Shown: positions 1-7,734, counted from the first letter of the stretch. The stretch is DNA of 21,339 bases from an uncultured Gemmatimonadota bacterium (GCA_946480295.1 CAMLIT010000078.1:1-21339), one strand, 5' to 3'. Translations and numbers: made by a program. Notes: a model not told the origin generated them from the letters alone.

Positions 1-129
1 CTTTGACCTCGTCGTCCCTCAGCCCCCCGCCCCGGCCCCCCGCGGTGGCGCGCCCCGCCCGGCGGCCCGTCCGCGGCGGCCCGCGCCCCGTCGTCGTTCC
101 GGCGGGACGCCGCCGACGCGCGGGCAGAC

Positions 130-1071
130 TCACCGCTGTCGCGCCCGCACCACCGCCCCCGGCGTCACGCCGAACCGTCGCTTGAAGAACCGCGTGAAGT
201 GCGCCTGGTCGGCGAACCCGCTCCGTAGCGCGACGTCGGCGAGCACGGCGCCCGGCGCATCGAGCAGGCGCCGCGCGCGCTCGAGCCGGAGCTGCACGAG
301 ATACTGGTGCGGCGCCATGCCCACGGAGTCGTGGAACGCCCGCGCGAAGTGCGCGGGGGACAGCCCCGCCTCGCGCGCGAGCGCCTCGATCGTCAGGCGC
401 TCCTCCGGCTGGGCGTGCATCAGGTCGAGCACGCGGCGCTTCACGCCGGGCGCCAGCCCGCCGCGCACGGGCTCCGGACGCGGCACGACGACGCCGGCCT
501 GCTGCACGAGCTGGAGCCCGAGCGCCGCGGTGATCGTCTCGACGAATACGAGCCCGCTCGGCGTGCCGTCGCTCGCCTCGGCCGTGAGCGCGCCGACCAG
601 GTGCTGGAGCTGCGGGCCGCCGAGATGGAAGGTGCGGCGCAGCTCGATCGGTTTCCCACCGTCGGCCTCCACGCTCACGAGCCGCTCGAACCGCTGCGGC
701 TCGATGGAGAAGCGCACGTAGGCGTGGGTGCCGGCGTCGCGCACGCGCAGCGAGAAGGGGTCCCCGGCGGGCGAGAGCCAGCCGGCGCCGGGGGGGAGGG
801 TCACGGCGCGATAGCCGTGCGGCCCCTTCACCTCCATGGTGACGGGCTCGCGGTCGGCGTTCACGCCGAAGTAGTGATGGCCGAGGGTGAGGTCGTCGAC
901 CTCGACGACGTCGTTGCGTCCCGCTTCCAGCAGCAGGCCTGGCCAGTCCAGCGCCTGGACCGTCGCCACGCTGCGTGTGTCGCGCAGCGGGATGATCCGG
1001 CGCTGCGCCCGCTCGTCGAACAGCGGCACGACGAGCCGCAGTCGCCTGTCCACGTGTCCCTCCCGGGGCAT
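130..1071 (-). CDS. AraC-family transcriptional regulator
   Basis: This 313-residue protein has a C-terminal AraC/XylS DNA-binding domain (about residues 210-310) with both helix-turn-helix units. The first lies around LTIEALAREAGLSPAHFARA, and the second ends in the family signature region GFADQAHFTRFFKRRFGVTP. The N-terminal 200 residues look like a cupin-type effector-sensing domain (beta-rich, with LPPGAGWLSPAGDPFSLRV), but no ligand can be named. It has no signal peptide or membrane segment, so it is cytoplasmic. It is transcribed away from the lipoprotein-YceI-cupredoxin operon, and the 158-bp gap carries a tandem 23-bp direct repeat, the usual arrangement for AraC operators. The family assignment is firm; the target operon is inferred. 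Start choice is uncertain. ATG at 1071 has GGGAG only 3 nt upstream, whereas GTG at 1053 has a better spaced GGGAGGG and would give 307 residues. Confidence 0.93.
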   Translation of the reverse strand: MPREGHVDRRLRLVVPLFDERAQRRIIPLRDTRSVATVQALDWPGLLLEAGRNDVVEVDDLTLGHHYFGVNADREPVTMEVKGPHGYRAVTLPPGAGWLSPAGDPFSLRVRDAGTHAYVRFSIEPQRFERLVSVEADGGKPIELRRTFHLGGPQLQHLVGALTAEASDGTPSGLVFVETITAALGLQLVQQAGVVVPRPEPVRGGLAPGVKRRVLDLMHAQPEERLTIEALAREAGLSPAHFARAFHDSVGMAPHQYLVQLRLERARRLLDAPGAVLADVALRSGFADQAHFTRFFKRRFGVTPGAVVRARQR

Positions 1072-1116
1072 TCGCTCCCGACGGGGAAACCCGCTCCGTG
1101 GCGCGATCGTTCCGCC

Positions 1117-1162
1117 ACCGAAGCTTCGTTCAAGAGCGCACCGAAGGTCCGTTCAAGACGCC
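1117..1162. promoter_or_regulatory. Tandem 23-bp direct repeat, candidate AraC operator
   Basis: Two abutting copies lie at 1117-1139 and 1140-1162. Each begins ACCGAAG and carries CGTTCAAGA (1127-1135 and 1150-1158); 18 of 23 positions are identical. Direct repeats two helical turns apart between a divergent AraC-type gene and an operon fit the I1-I2 type of AraC-family operator. That role is inferred. Confidence 0.6.
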
Positions 1163-1229
1163 GCCGTGGCGCCGTCGCACTTTCTCCGCCCGACCCATCC
1201 ACCATGGGGGAACTGTGCGATCTACACGG

Positions 1230-2807
1230 ATGTCGTACTCGCGCGCGATCATCGCGGTGTGCCTGCTGGGCGTCACCGCGTGCGCGGATCGGTCCACCGC
1301 GCCGCCACCCGGCGGCGGAGTCACACTCGGCACACCGGCATCATCGCTCGTGCTCGTGCAGGGCGACCGCACCTCGATCCCCGTCGCGCTCACGCGTACG
1401 GGCGGCTTCTCGGGCGCGGTCACGCTCGCCGTGACCGGCGCGCCCGACGGCATCGTGGCCGGCATCGCGGAGAATCCGGTCACGGGAGACGAGACCGTCC
1501 TCGACCTCTCCGTCGGCGACGCGGTCGCGCCCGGCGTGTACCGGCTCAGCGTCAATGGTACCAGTGACGGGCTGGCCGCGAAAGCGGCGATGCTGGATCT
1601 CGAGGTCTCGGCGCGAGGCGCCGTCGCCGTGGACGTGCCCTGGTGCAGCGGGCTCGAGCCGAGCTGGGTGGCGTTCCAGGACGGCGGCGGCGCGTGGACG
1701 CGCGCGCTCCCGGAGACGCGTGGCGGCGTGACGCGCTTTCACCATGTGTTCTCCACGAACCGCGGCGCGGTGGCCACCCTCGACCGCCTCGGCGACGGCT
1801 CGCTGACCTTCCTCCACGTGTTCTACGGCGCGCCCGCCGAGCTGGCCGCGGTCGGAGACACGCTCGCCGCGGACTGCGGCTTCGCGGCGAAGACGCTCTT
1901 CGGCGCGATCGCGGCGATCGACGCCGCCAACGAGTTCGTCGCCATCACCTCGGGACAGCTCGCGCGCGCGATCGCGCCGTCGTGGAGCGGGGGCAACACC
2001 TTCATGCTCCGCGACGTTCCCACGGGACCCCAGGACCTGCTCGCGGCGCGCCTCACGCCCGTGAACGACGAGGTCGAGGTCACGAGCGTCATCCTGCGAC
2101 GCGACGTCGACCTTCCCGACGGTGCCACGATGCCGACGCTCGACTTCGCGTCGGCCGAGGCGTTCGCGCCGGCGAGGGCGCAGCTCACCATCGGCGCGCT
2201 CGACGGCGACGCCGCGTTCACCGGCACGGAGCTGCGCACGCCGAACAGCAGGATGGAAGTGCTGTTCGCGACGCGGCAGTCGACGGCGACGTCGCGTCCG
2301 CTCTTCGAGCTTCCCGAAGACCGCCTCCGGGAGGGCGACGTGCAGGTGCTGCACGTCTCGGCGGTCGGAGCGAGCGGCAACCGGACGGTGGACCAGTACT
2401 TCCGCGCGCCGGGCGATCGCATCGCCACGCTCGGGGCGCCGCTCGTGTCGCCGATCATCACGCGCACGGCGAGCACGCCGTCGCTGCGGCTGGGCGCGCG
2501 GTTCGTGGCGCAGGCGGACTACGACCGCCTGACGAACATCACGTACCAGCAGGGGCAGACGACGCTCGTGACCATCTCGCTGACGGCGGCGTACGTGACG
2601 GTCAGCGGCGCCGGCTACGACCTCGTCGTGCCGGAGCTGTCGGCCGTCGACGGCTTCGATCCGGCGTGGGCGCTGCGGCCGGGAGTGATGCTCTGGTGGT
2701 CGGCGACGCGCCTGGGCGGAACGCTGGACATCGGGCGCGGGGCGCATCCGTTCGACGGCGCGACGCAGCGTGCCGCCTTCCGGATGGAATCGATCGCCGA
2801 GCCATGA
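1230..2807 (+). CDS. Putative lipoprotein with Ig-like N-terminal region, first gene of operon
   Basis: I do not recognise this 525-residue protein. An earlier in-frame ATG at 1098 exists. The ATG at 1230 is preferred because it puts a lipoprotein signal peptide at the very N-terminus: a short basic start, a hydrophobic run, then VTAC with Cys18 as the lipidation site. A Pro/Gly-rich linker follows. Next comes a beta-rich segment (about residues 30-125, with GGFSGAVTLAVTGAP and PGVYRLSVNGT) that resembles bacterial Ig-like domains attached to surface proteins. The remaining 400 residues have no motif I can name and look beta-strand rich and globular, with no membrane segment. The gene ends in a 4-bp ATGA overlap with the YceI-like gene, so the two are probably translationally coupled. 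A structural, adhesin-like or periplasmic binding role is possible but not shown by the sequence. Confidence 0.8.
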   Translation: MSYSRAIIAVCLLGVTACADRSTAPPPGGGVTLGTPASSLVLVQGDRTSIPVALTRTGGFSGAVTLAVTGAPDGIVAGIAENPVTGDETVLDLSVGDAVAPGVYRLSVNGTSDGLAAKAAMLDLEVSARGAVAVDVPWCSGLEPSWVAFQDGGGAWTRALPETRGGVTRFHHVFSTNRGAVATLDRLGDGSLTFLHVFYGAPAELAAVGDTLAADCGFAAKTLFGAIAAIDAANEFVAITSGQLARAIAPSWSGGNTFMLRDVPTGPQDLLAARLTPVNDEVEVTSVILRRDVDLPDGATMPTLDFASAEAFAPARAQLTIGALDGDAAFTGTELRTPNSRMEVLFATRQSTATSRPLFELPEDRLREGDVQVLHVSAVGASGNRTVDQYFRAPGDRIATLGAPLVSPIITRTASTPSLRLGARFVAQADYDRLTNITYQQGQTTLVTISLTAAYVTVSGAGYDLVVPELSAVDGFDPAWALRPGVMLWWSATRLGGTLDIGRGAHPFDGATQRAAFRMESIAEP

Positions 2808-3526
2808 GCCGCGACGATCGGTGCCGCCCGACGCGGCGCTGGAGGAGGTGGGTGCGCGTCCTCACCCTCGCGGCGCTGCTCCCCGCGCTGGCGGCGGCGC
2901 TGGCCGCCGGGCAGGCCGGCCCGGAGCCCGCGGTCGCCGTGCTGCGCTCGGGGACGCTCGGCTTCACCGGCCACGCGACGGTCGGCGACTTCGTCGGCGC
3001 GACCACGACGGTGTCGGGCGCGTTCACCGGCGACGTCGCGACCGCCCGCGGCTGGGTGGAGGCGCCGGTGGCGACGCTGGTCACGCATAACGAGCATCGC
3101 GACCGCGACCTGCGCGCCTCGATGGACGTCGCGAAGTATCCCGCGATGCGCTTCGACCTCGAGAGCACGACCGTGCTCACGGTGTCGCGCGACAGCGTCG
3201 CCGTCCTCCTCCGCGGCACGCTCCGGATCCACGGCGTCGCGCGCGCGGTCGCGCTGCCCGCCACCGTGGTGCACGAGGGCGGCGGGATCCACCTCACGTC
3301 CGCCTTCCCGCTGGACCTCCTCGATTACCGGATCGGCGGCCTGACGAAGATGCTCGGATTGCTCCGCATGCAGCGCCGGATCGAGGTCCGGGTGGACCTC
3401 CGCTTCGAGGCGACGCCGCAGGATCGTGGAACGACGCGAGGCACATCCATGCAAGACGTACCCCCGGTCGCGGCCGAGATTCCGCGCGCGGGTTCGACAA
3501 CTCTCACCACCAGGAGAGCACCATGA
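2804..3526 (+). CDS. YceI-like periplasmic protein
   Basis: The protein has 240 residues. A basic N-terminus (RRWRRWVRV) is followed by an Ala/Leu-rich hydrophobic segment ending near ALAAG-QA, a Sec signal peptide without a lipobox. The mature part carries the YceI pattern. It has GTLGFTGHATVGDFVGATTT near residue 50, then the VTHNEHRDRDLRASMDVAKY segment where the family has its NxxRDxHL-like turn, then PAMRFDLEST and GTLRIHGVARAVALP. YceI proteins are lipocalin-like barrels that bind polyisoprenoid or other amphiphilic ligands and often accompany periplasmic electron-transfer proteins. The start at 2804 overlaps the upstream stop (ATGA). The last 30 or so residues after the barrel are low-complexity and overlap the ribosome binding site of the cupredoxin gene, so they may be a read-through tail. 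The ligand is unknown. Confidence 0.85.
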   Translation: MSRDDRCRPTRRWRRWVRVLTLAALLPALAAALAAGQAGPEPAVAVLRSGTLGFTGHATVGDFVGATTTVSGAFTGDVATARGWVEAPVATLVTHNEHRDRDLRASMDVAKYPAMRFDLESTTVLTVSRDSVAVLLRGTLRIHGVARAVALPATVVHEGGGIHLTSAFPLDLLDYRIGGLTKMLGLLRMQRRIEVRVDLRFEATPQDRGTTRGTSMQDVPPVAAEIPRAGSTTLTTRRAP

Positions 3527-3870
3527 CGAGCACGAGATGGATCCTCATTGGCTTCGCGGCACTGTCGCTCGCGGCCTGCGGCTCGGACTACGGCGGGAGC
3601 TCGGCGCCCCCGCCGCCGCGCACGGTCCAGGCGACGCCATCGCTCAGCTTCACGCCGGCGACGCTGACGGTCAACGCGGGGGACGCGGTGACCTTCGCTT
3701 TCGGGTCGGTGGCGCACAACGTCTTCTTCGACGCGCAGACGGGCGCGCCGACGGACATCGCCGGACAGAACGCCAACACGTCCGTGCAACGGACCTTCGC
3801 TACCGCAGGCTCGTATCATTACACCTGCCACATCCACCCCGGGATGCAGGGGACGGTCGTGGTGCAGTGA
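3523..3870 (+). CDS. Cupredoxin (plastocyanin/azurin-like) lipoprotein
   Basis: The protein has 115 residues with a clear lipoprotein signal: a hydrophobic stretch ending LAAC with Cys19 as the lipidated residue, then a Ser/Pro-rich linker. The rest is a single small beta-sandwich with the type-1 copper ligand pattern: His65 (in VAHNVFF), Cys102 and His105 (in YTCHIHPGM), and Met108 as likely axial ligand. A Cys-x2-His-x2-Met spacing followed by GTVVV is common in small cupredoxin lipoproteins. It probably transfers electrons, or holds copper, at the membrane surface. The start at 3523 has a good ribosome binding site (CCAGGAGAGCACC) and overlaps the YceI stop by ATGA. Its partner may be the lipoprotein or YceI-like protein of the same operon, or a more distant oxidase or reductase; this is inference. 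Confidence 0.92.
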   Translation: MTSTRWILIGFAALSLAACGSDYGGSSAPPPPRTVQATPSLSFTPATLTVNAGDAVTFAFGSVAHNVFFDAQTGAPTDIAGQNANTSVQRTFATAGSYHYTCHIHPGMQGTVVVQ

Positions 3871-3899
3871 ACGCCGTCGGGAGCAGGGGCCCGGGCGAG

Positions 3900-3925
3900 G
3901 ACGGCCGCTCGCTCGAGCGGCCGTC
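3900..3925. terminator. Hairpin terminator between convergent genes
   Basis: A perfect 11-bp stem (3900-3910 with 3915-3925) encloses a 4-nt GCTC loop, between the cupredoxin stop (3870) and the stop of the minus-strand lipoprotein gene (3955). The stem reads the same on both strands, so it can serve both transcripts. There is no T-tract. Confidence 0.7.
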
Positions 3926-3954
3926 GTCGTCCGGGACGCCGCGGTCCGCGACGG

Positions 3955-4329
3955 TCACTTGTGCAGCGTGAGCGTCAGCGTCTGGCCGGTGTACCGCGTC
4001 CCGCGCAGCGTGCCGGTGAGCGCATCGCCGCTCCGCGACCCGGTGAAGCTGAGCGAGTCGTATCCCGGAGTGCTCATGTAGAACGTCACCCTCGGGTGCT
4101 GATAGCTGCCCATCACCGCCACCGACCGACTCGCGGTGTCCGTACGGGCGACCGCTCCCGACCCCATCACCAGGCCGTCGCCCCCGGAGGTCAGGTCGAG
4201 GGTGAAGGTCGTCCCCGAGTACGCACCCGCCCAGATCCCATCCAGGTTGCGGCTGTCCACCGTCGTGGTGCGGTCGAAGGTGCAGGCGACGGCGACCGGG
4301 ACGAGCAGCAACGATACGATGCGGCGCAT
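3955..4329 (-). CDS. Small putative lipoprotein, unknown function
   Basis: The protein has 124 residues. The chosen start is the ATG at 4329, preceded by GAGGGAGGAATC, a strong ribosome binding site. A frame extension to 4365 would put this Shine-Dalgarno inside the gene. The signal peptide MRRIVSLLLVPVAVAC ends in a lipobox with Cys16. The mature part is short and beta-rich, opening with NLDGIWAGAYSGTTFTLDL and ending GTLRGTRYTGQTLTLTLHK. It alternates G-T/S-x-T patterns, as in small lipocalin-like or calycin-like lipoproteins. No catalytic motif is visible. It lies downstream of the VWA gene on the same strand, but a 273-bp gap containing a strong hairpin separates them, so it is probably its own transcript. 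Confidence 0.8.
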   Translation of the reverse strand: MRRIVSLLLVPVAVACTFDRTTTVDSRNLDGIWAGAYSGTTFTLDLTSGGDGLVMGSGAVARTDTASRSVAVMGSYQHPRVTFYMSTPGYDSLSFTGSRSGDALTGTLRGTRYTGQTLTLTLHK

Positions 4330-4488
4330 GATTCCTCCCTCGCGGTCTGATGGGTCCACGTACACGCCAGTTTGCCTCCGTCACACCATTGCGACGAACC
4401 GTCGTCGGGGACCATCGGGACGGTCCGCACCGGCGTGAGGAAAGCGGCTAGGCGAGTACGACGACGACACCGCGGCCGCGACGAAAGC

Positions 4489-4524
4489 GAACGCCCCACA
4501 CCGGTCGGGTGGTGTGGGGCGTTC
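4489..4524 (-). terminator. GC-rich hairpin terminator downstream of the VWA gene
   Basis: A perfect 14-bp stem (4489-4502 with 4511-4524) has an 8-nt loop and lies about 80 bp beyond the stop of the minus-strand VWA gene. The arms begin GAAC and end GTTC. On the minus strand it is followed by GCTTTCG, only a weak T-run. Confidence 0.7.
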
Positions 4525-4602
4525 CGCGCGCGGACGCGCGCGCAGGTGCTGTCGCCTGCGCGGCAGACCGCCGCTTCGAATGCGCCGGCGGCTCGTGCCG
4601 GC

Positions 4603-5877
4603 TCAGCCCTCGCCGTCGCGTCGCCTGGCGCGCCCGCGCGACGTCCGCCCCTTGCTCGTCATCTCCGACGCGAACACCGCGTCCTTGAGCGCCATCGCTC
4701 CCATCGGCGCGGCGGAGTAGCGGGACACGTCGTCGCGCAGGTCGCGGGCGATACCGCGCAGCACCGGATCGTCGCCGGCGTACCGCATGATCCGCTCGGC
4801 GGTGCGCTCGAGCACGCGTCGCGCGTCGCGGAAGGCCCCGCGCCGGTTCGCCTCCGCGGCCTCGGCGCGTGCGCGTGCGGCGTAGAGCAGCGCGACCTCG
4901 CGGTCGACGACGGCATCGCGCGGCTGGCGATCGTTCTCCGCGTGGCTGGCGTAGCGCCAGCCGATCGCGCCGGTGGCGAGCGGCTGCAGGAGGTCGTCTC
5001 CCGCGAGCGACACGCCGAGCTCGGACGACGCGCCTTCGGTCCCGCGGGCGAAGGTGATCTTCACGACCACGCGGAGCTGCTGGCCCGACACGAGATCACC
5101 CAGGTCGACACGGAGCTCGCCGTCGCCGGTCGCGCGGGTGTGGCGGAAGCGGTTGAGCGGCTCGGCGTCGGCGCCGGCGGGGAGGAGGAGCTCGAGCGCG
5201 GCGCGACGCACGGCGATGTCGAGCGCCTCGCCGAGCTCGCTCGATAGCAGGTCCGGGATCTGGACCGGCGCCTCCATGAAGTAGAAGTTGCCGCCCCCTT
5301 CGTGGGCCATGTCGCGCAGCAGCCGCTCGTCGAAGTCGGCGCCGACGCCGAGCGTCGAAGTCGTGACGCCGCGCTGGCGCCATTCCGCGGCGTGGTGCGC
5401 GAGCCGTTCTGGGTCGGTGATGCCGTCGTTCGCCAGGCCGTCGGTCAGGAGGAGCACGCGTGCGACCGCGTCGGGCGCGAGGGTGCGCGCCACCTCCTCG
5501 CAGCCGCGGAGCCAGCCGCCGGAGAGGTTCGTGCTGCCGCGGGGGCGCACGTCGCCGAGCAGGCGCAGGGCGAGCCGCCGTGATTCGTCGCTCGCCGGCG
5601 TCGACGGCACGAGGACGTCCACCTGGTCGTCGTAGACGACGAGGGCGAAGCGGTCGGTCGGCCGGAGCATGGCGAGGGCGCGCTCGACCGCCTGGCGCGC
5701 GAGGACGAACTTGCGCTCCCCTTCCATCGAGCCGGAGCGGTCCAGGACGAGGGCGACGTCGAGGGGCGGACGCTGGCGCGCGGGTTCCCCGCGGGGGACG
5801 TCGACCTCCACGAGGACGTAGCGCGTGCTCCGCGCCCCCGCCCGGATGAGCTGCCGGTCCGTACGCAGTGCGATCAT
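4603..5877 (-). CDS. VWA-domain protein, cytoplasmic
   Basis: The 424-residue protein has a von Willebrand factor A domain spanning about residues 38-215. All metal-ion-dependent adhesion site residues are present: Asp46-x-Ser48-x-Ser50 (in LVLDRSGSMEG), Thr116 (in RGSTNLSGG) and Asp146 (in LLLTDGLAND). The following section (about 225-320) is beta-rich and includes GELRVDLGDLVSGQQLRVVV. The C-terminus is helical and Arg/Ala-rich and ends in a strongly basic tail. No signal peptide or membrane helix is seen, unlike many bacterial YfbK or BatA type VWA proteins, so it likely acts in the cytoplasm through metal-dependent protein binding. No MoxR ATPase or other usual partner is adjacent. The start at 5877 is supported by GAGGAAGAG just upstream. 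The specific role is unknown. Confidence 0.9.
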   Translation of the reverse strand: MIALRTDRQLIRAGARSTRYVLVEVDVPRGEPARQRPPLDVALVLDRSGSMEGERKFVLARQAVERALAMLRPTDRFALVVYDDQVDVLVPSTPASDESRRLALRLLGDVRPRGSTNLSGGWLRGCEEVARTLAPDAVARVLLLTDGLANDGITDPERLAHHAAEWRQRGVTTSTLGVGADFDERLLRDMAHEGGGNFYFMEAPVQIPDLLSSELGEALDIAVRRAALELLLPAGADAEPLNRFRHTRATGDGELRVDLGDLVSGQQLRVVVKITFARGTEGASSELGVSLAGDDLLQPLATGAIGWRYASHAENDRQPRDAVVDREVALLYAARARAEAAEANRRGAFRDARRVLERTAERIMRYAGDDPVLRGIARDLRDDVSRYSAAPMGAMALKDAVFASEMTSKGRTSRGRARRRDGEG

Positions 5878-6312
5878 GATCTCTTCCTCTCGTTAGGATG
5901 CCGACGCGGCGCCCGGGGGCCGGGAACGTGCCCCGGGCCGGGCGTCGCGACGCCCTAACGATGGGAGGGACCTCTGACAGCGCGGAGGCCGAAGAGGGAG
6001 AGCGCGGCGTTCGGGGGCGCTCGTGCGGGCGGGGCGGCGCGACCCTGACCGCTCGCGATGGCCGTCCCGACGCACGTGGTCGCGGCAATTCCGGACCAAC
6101 GATGCGGCGGGACCGCCGATGCGCGATCTGCCGTGCACCGGCAATCGTGCCTCCGCCGCGCGGGCGCGGCGCGTCACGCCGTGAGTCGGCCGATGCCACG
6201 ACGGGATAGCGCGCTCGGCATCCGGTCGGAGGTGTGCGTGGCGGGCGAGGCGGCTCGGCAGGAATCCCGACCGGCGAGCGCAGGGAATCAGTGTCGGCCG
6301 GGGAAAGCTGCC
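5878..6312. other. Intergenic region between divergent VWA and peroxidase genes
   Basis: These 435 bp hold no convincing gene. Near the VWA start, 5891-5963 contains an imperfect inverted repeat with arms CGTTAGG and CCCTAACG around nested G/C-rich segments (GCGCCCGG with CCGGGCG). It could be a leader hairpin or an operator. The rest must carry both divergent promoters, but no clear -35/-10 pair stands out. An in-frame ATG at 6058 upstream of the lipoprotein leader is judged not to be used, because the segment it would add has no signal peptide character. Confidence 0.5.
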
Positions 6313-6489
6313 ATGAGAGGATTGTCGCGAGTGCGCTGGGGGATCGGGCTCGGGGGGCTCGCTCTCCTCGCGTCAGGCTGCATGGATCGTCGCCCGACGG
6401 AAGTCGCGAGGGCGCCGCAGTTGCGGCGGGTGATGCAGCAGGGGACGTTGGTCCAGAAGCGAGGAGCTCGGGAAGGCGATCTTCAATGA
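6313..6489 (+). pseudogene. Lipoprotein leader of the di-haem peroxidase, out of frame with its body
   Basis: ATG at 6313 follows GGGGAAAGCTGCC and encodes a typical lipoprotein signal: MRGLSRVRWGIGLGG, then a hydrophobic run ending ASGC (Cys23). It then reads on to a TGA at 6487-6489. After about residue 49 the translation (RGAREGDLQ) makes no sense for the family. The next frame at the same place reads EELGKAIFNDMNLSLNRNQS, the conserved approach to the first haem site. The peroxidase frame is open only from 6434 (TGA at 6431-6433), so a one-base disruption must lie between about 6434 and 6460. This fragment is therefore best read as the displaced N-terminus of the downstream gene. Confidence 0.72.
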
Positions 6490-6490
6490 C

Positions 6491-7618
6491 ATGAACCTGT
6501 CGCTGAATCGCAACCAGTCGTGCGCGGCCTGCCACGCGCTGGCGTGGGGCGGCACCGGGCCGGACCCGCAGATCAACGCGCATGGCGCGGTGTACGAGGG
6601 GTCGGTGGCGGGAAGCTTCGGCGATCGCAAGCCGCCCTCCTCGGCGTATGCGACGATCAGCCCCGTGCTGGCGCTCGACAAGCAGGCTGGCTGGGTGGGC
6701 GGGAACTTCTGGGATGGCCGCGCCACCGGCTTCCGGCTCGGCTCTCCCGCCGCCGAGCAGGCGCAGGGACCCTTCCTCAATCCCAAGGAGCAGGCGCTGC
6801 CTGACGCGGCATGCGTGGTGTACCGCGTCGCGACGTCCTCCTACGCGGGGCTCTACCGGACGGTCTGGGGCGACGACGTCACGTCCATCGTCTTCCCGTC
6901 GAACACCGAAACGGCCTGCGCGACGGCGGGCGGCGTCGTGAGCCTGACGGATGCCGATCGCACGAAGGTGAACGCGGAGTACGACAACGTCGCGCGCGCG
7001 ATCGCGGCGTGGGAAGGCTCGGCGGAGGTGAACGCGTTCACGTCCAGGTTCGACGCGTGGAAGGCGGGCGTCGCGACCCTGAGCGCGGACGAGCAGAAGG
7101 GATGGGCGCTGTTCAACGGCAAGGGGAAGTGCGCGCGCTGTCACGTGCCGCGCGGGCCGAAGGCGGCGTTCACGGACTTCACCTACGACAACCTCGGCGT
7201 GCCGAAGAATCCCGAGAACCCCATGACGGTCGCCAACCCCACGTGGGCGGATCCTGGGCTGGGGGGCTTCCTCGCTTCGTCGGGCCTCGGCCCGTCCGCG
7301 ACGGAAGTCGGGAAGTTCAAGGTGCCGACGCTGCGCAACGTGGACCTGCGGCCGGCGCCGAGCGACGTCAAGGCGTACATGCACAACGGCGTCTTCAAGA
7401 GCCTGGAGGAGGTCGTGCACTTCTACAACACGCGCGACGTGCTGCCGAAGTGCGAGGTGACGCCGTCGCCGGTCGCGGGCGTGAACTGCTGGCCAGCGTC
7501 GGAGACGGTCACGAACATGAACACGACCGAGCTGGGCAACCTCGGCCTTACCTCCGGCGAGGAGGCGGCGCTCGTGGCGTTCATGAAGACGTTGTCGGAC
7601 GGGTACTGGAAGAAATAG
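6491..7618 (+). CDS. Di-haem cytochrome c peroxidase / MauG-family protein (body)
   Basis: The open part encodes 375 residues from the internal ATG at 6491; the frame is open back to 6434. It has two c-type haem sites, CAACH (6521-6535) and CARCH (7130-7144). It also has the family's C-terminal signature region FKVPTLRNVDLRPAP followed by YMHNGVFKSLEEVVHFYN. In bacterial cytochrome c peroxidases and MauG proteins this architecture supports peroxide reduction or oxidative protein modification in the periplasm. Haem attachment requires export, yet the ATG at 6491 gives no signal peptide. The matching lipoprotein leader starts at 6313 in another frame. The real gene is probably 6313-7618 with a frameshift caused by an assembly error, a disabling mutation or, less likely, programmed +1 shifting. 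It is followed by a strong terminator. Confidence 0.88.
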   Translation: MNLSLNRNQSCAACHALAWGGTGPDPQINAHGAVYEGSVAGSFGDRKPPSSAYATISPVLALDKQAGWVGGNFWDGRATGFRLGSPAAEQAQGPFLNPKEQALPDAACVVYRVATSSYAGLYRTVWGDDVTSIVFPSNTETACATAGGVVSLTDADRTKVNAEYDNVARAIAAWEGSAEVNAFTSRFDAWKAGVATLSADEQKGWALFNGKGKCARCHVPRGPKAAFTDFTYDNLGVPKNPENPMTVANPTWADPGLGGFLASSGLGPSATEVGKFKVPTLRNVDLRPAPSDVKAYMHNGVFKSLEEVVHFYNTRDVLPKCEVTPSPVAGVNCWPASETVTNMNTTELGNLGLTSGEEAALVAFMKTLSDGYWKK

Positions 7619-7648
7619 CCGCGGCAGGGAAGGGCGGACGACGGCGGC

Positions 7649-7687
7649 GAACCCACCGCGCACCGTACTCAGGTGCGCGGTGGGTTC
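7649..7687 (+). terminator. Strong terminator after the peroxidase gene
   Basis: A perfect 16-bp stem (7649-7664 with 7672-7687) and a 7-nt loop start 30 bp after the peroxidase stop, followed by GTTTG. As at 4489-4524, the arms open with GAAC and close with GTTC. Confidence 0.8.
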
Positions 7688-7705
7688 GTTTGGGCGGCCT
7701 GCTGC

Positions 7706-7734
7706 TTGACAGCGCGGCCGGGGGGCCGTGAACG
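7706..7734 (+). promoter_or_regulatory. Weak sigma-70-like promoter candidate for the TonB receptor
   Basis: TTGACA at 7706-7711 is a perfect -35 hexamer. A 17-bp spacer leads to TGAACG at 7729-7734, which is a poor -10 match. It lies just after the peroxidase terminator and about 105 bp before the receptor start. Confidence 0.3.

Noticed and set aside
1..129. Short plus-strand frame at the left edge (3-185)
   Set aside because: It is Pro/Arg/Ala-rich, has no ribosome binding site, and overlaps the 3' end of the AraC gene. The stretch appears to be non-coding.
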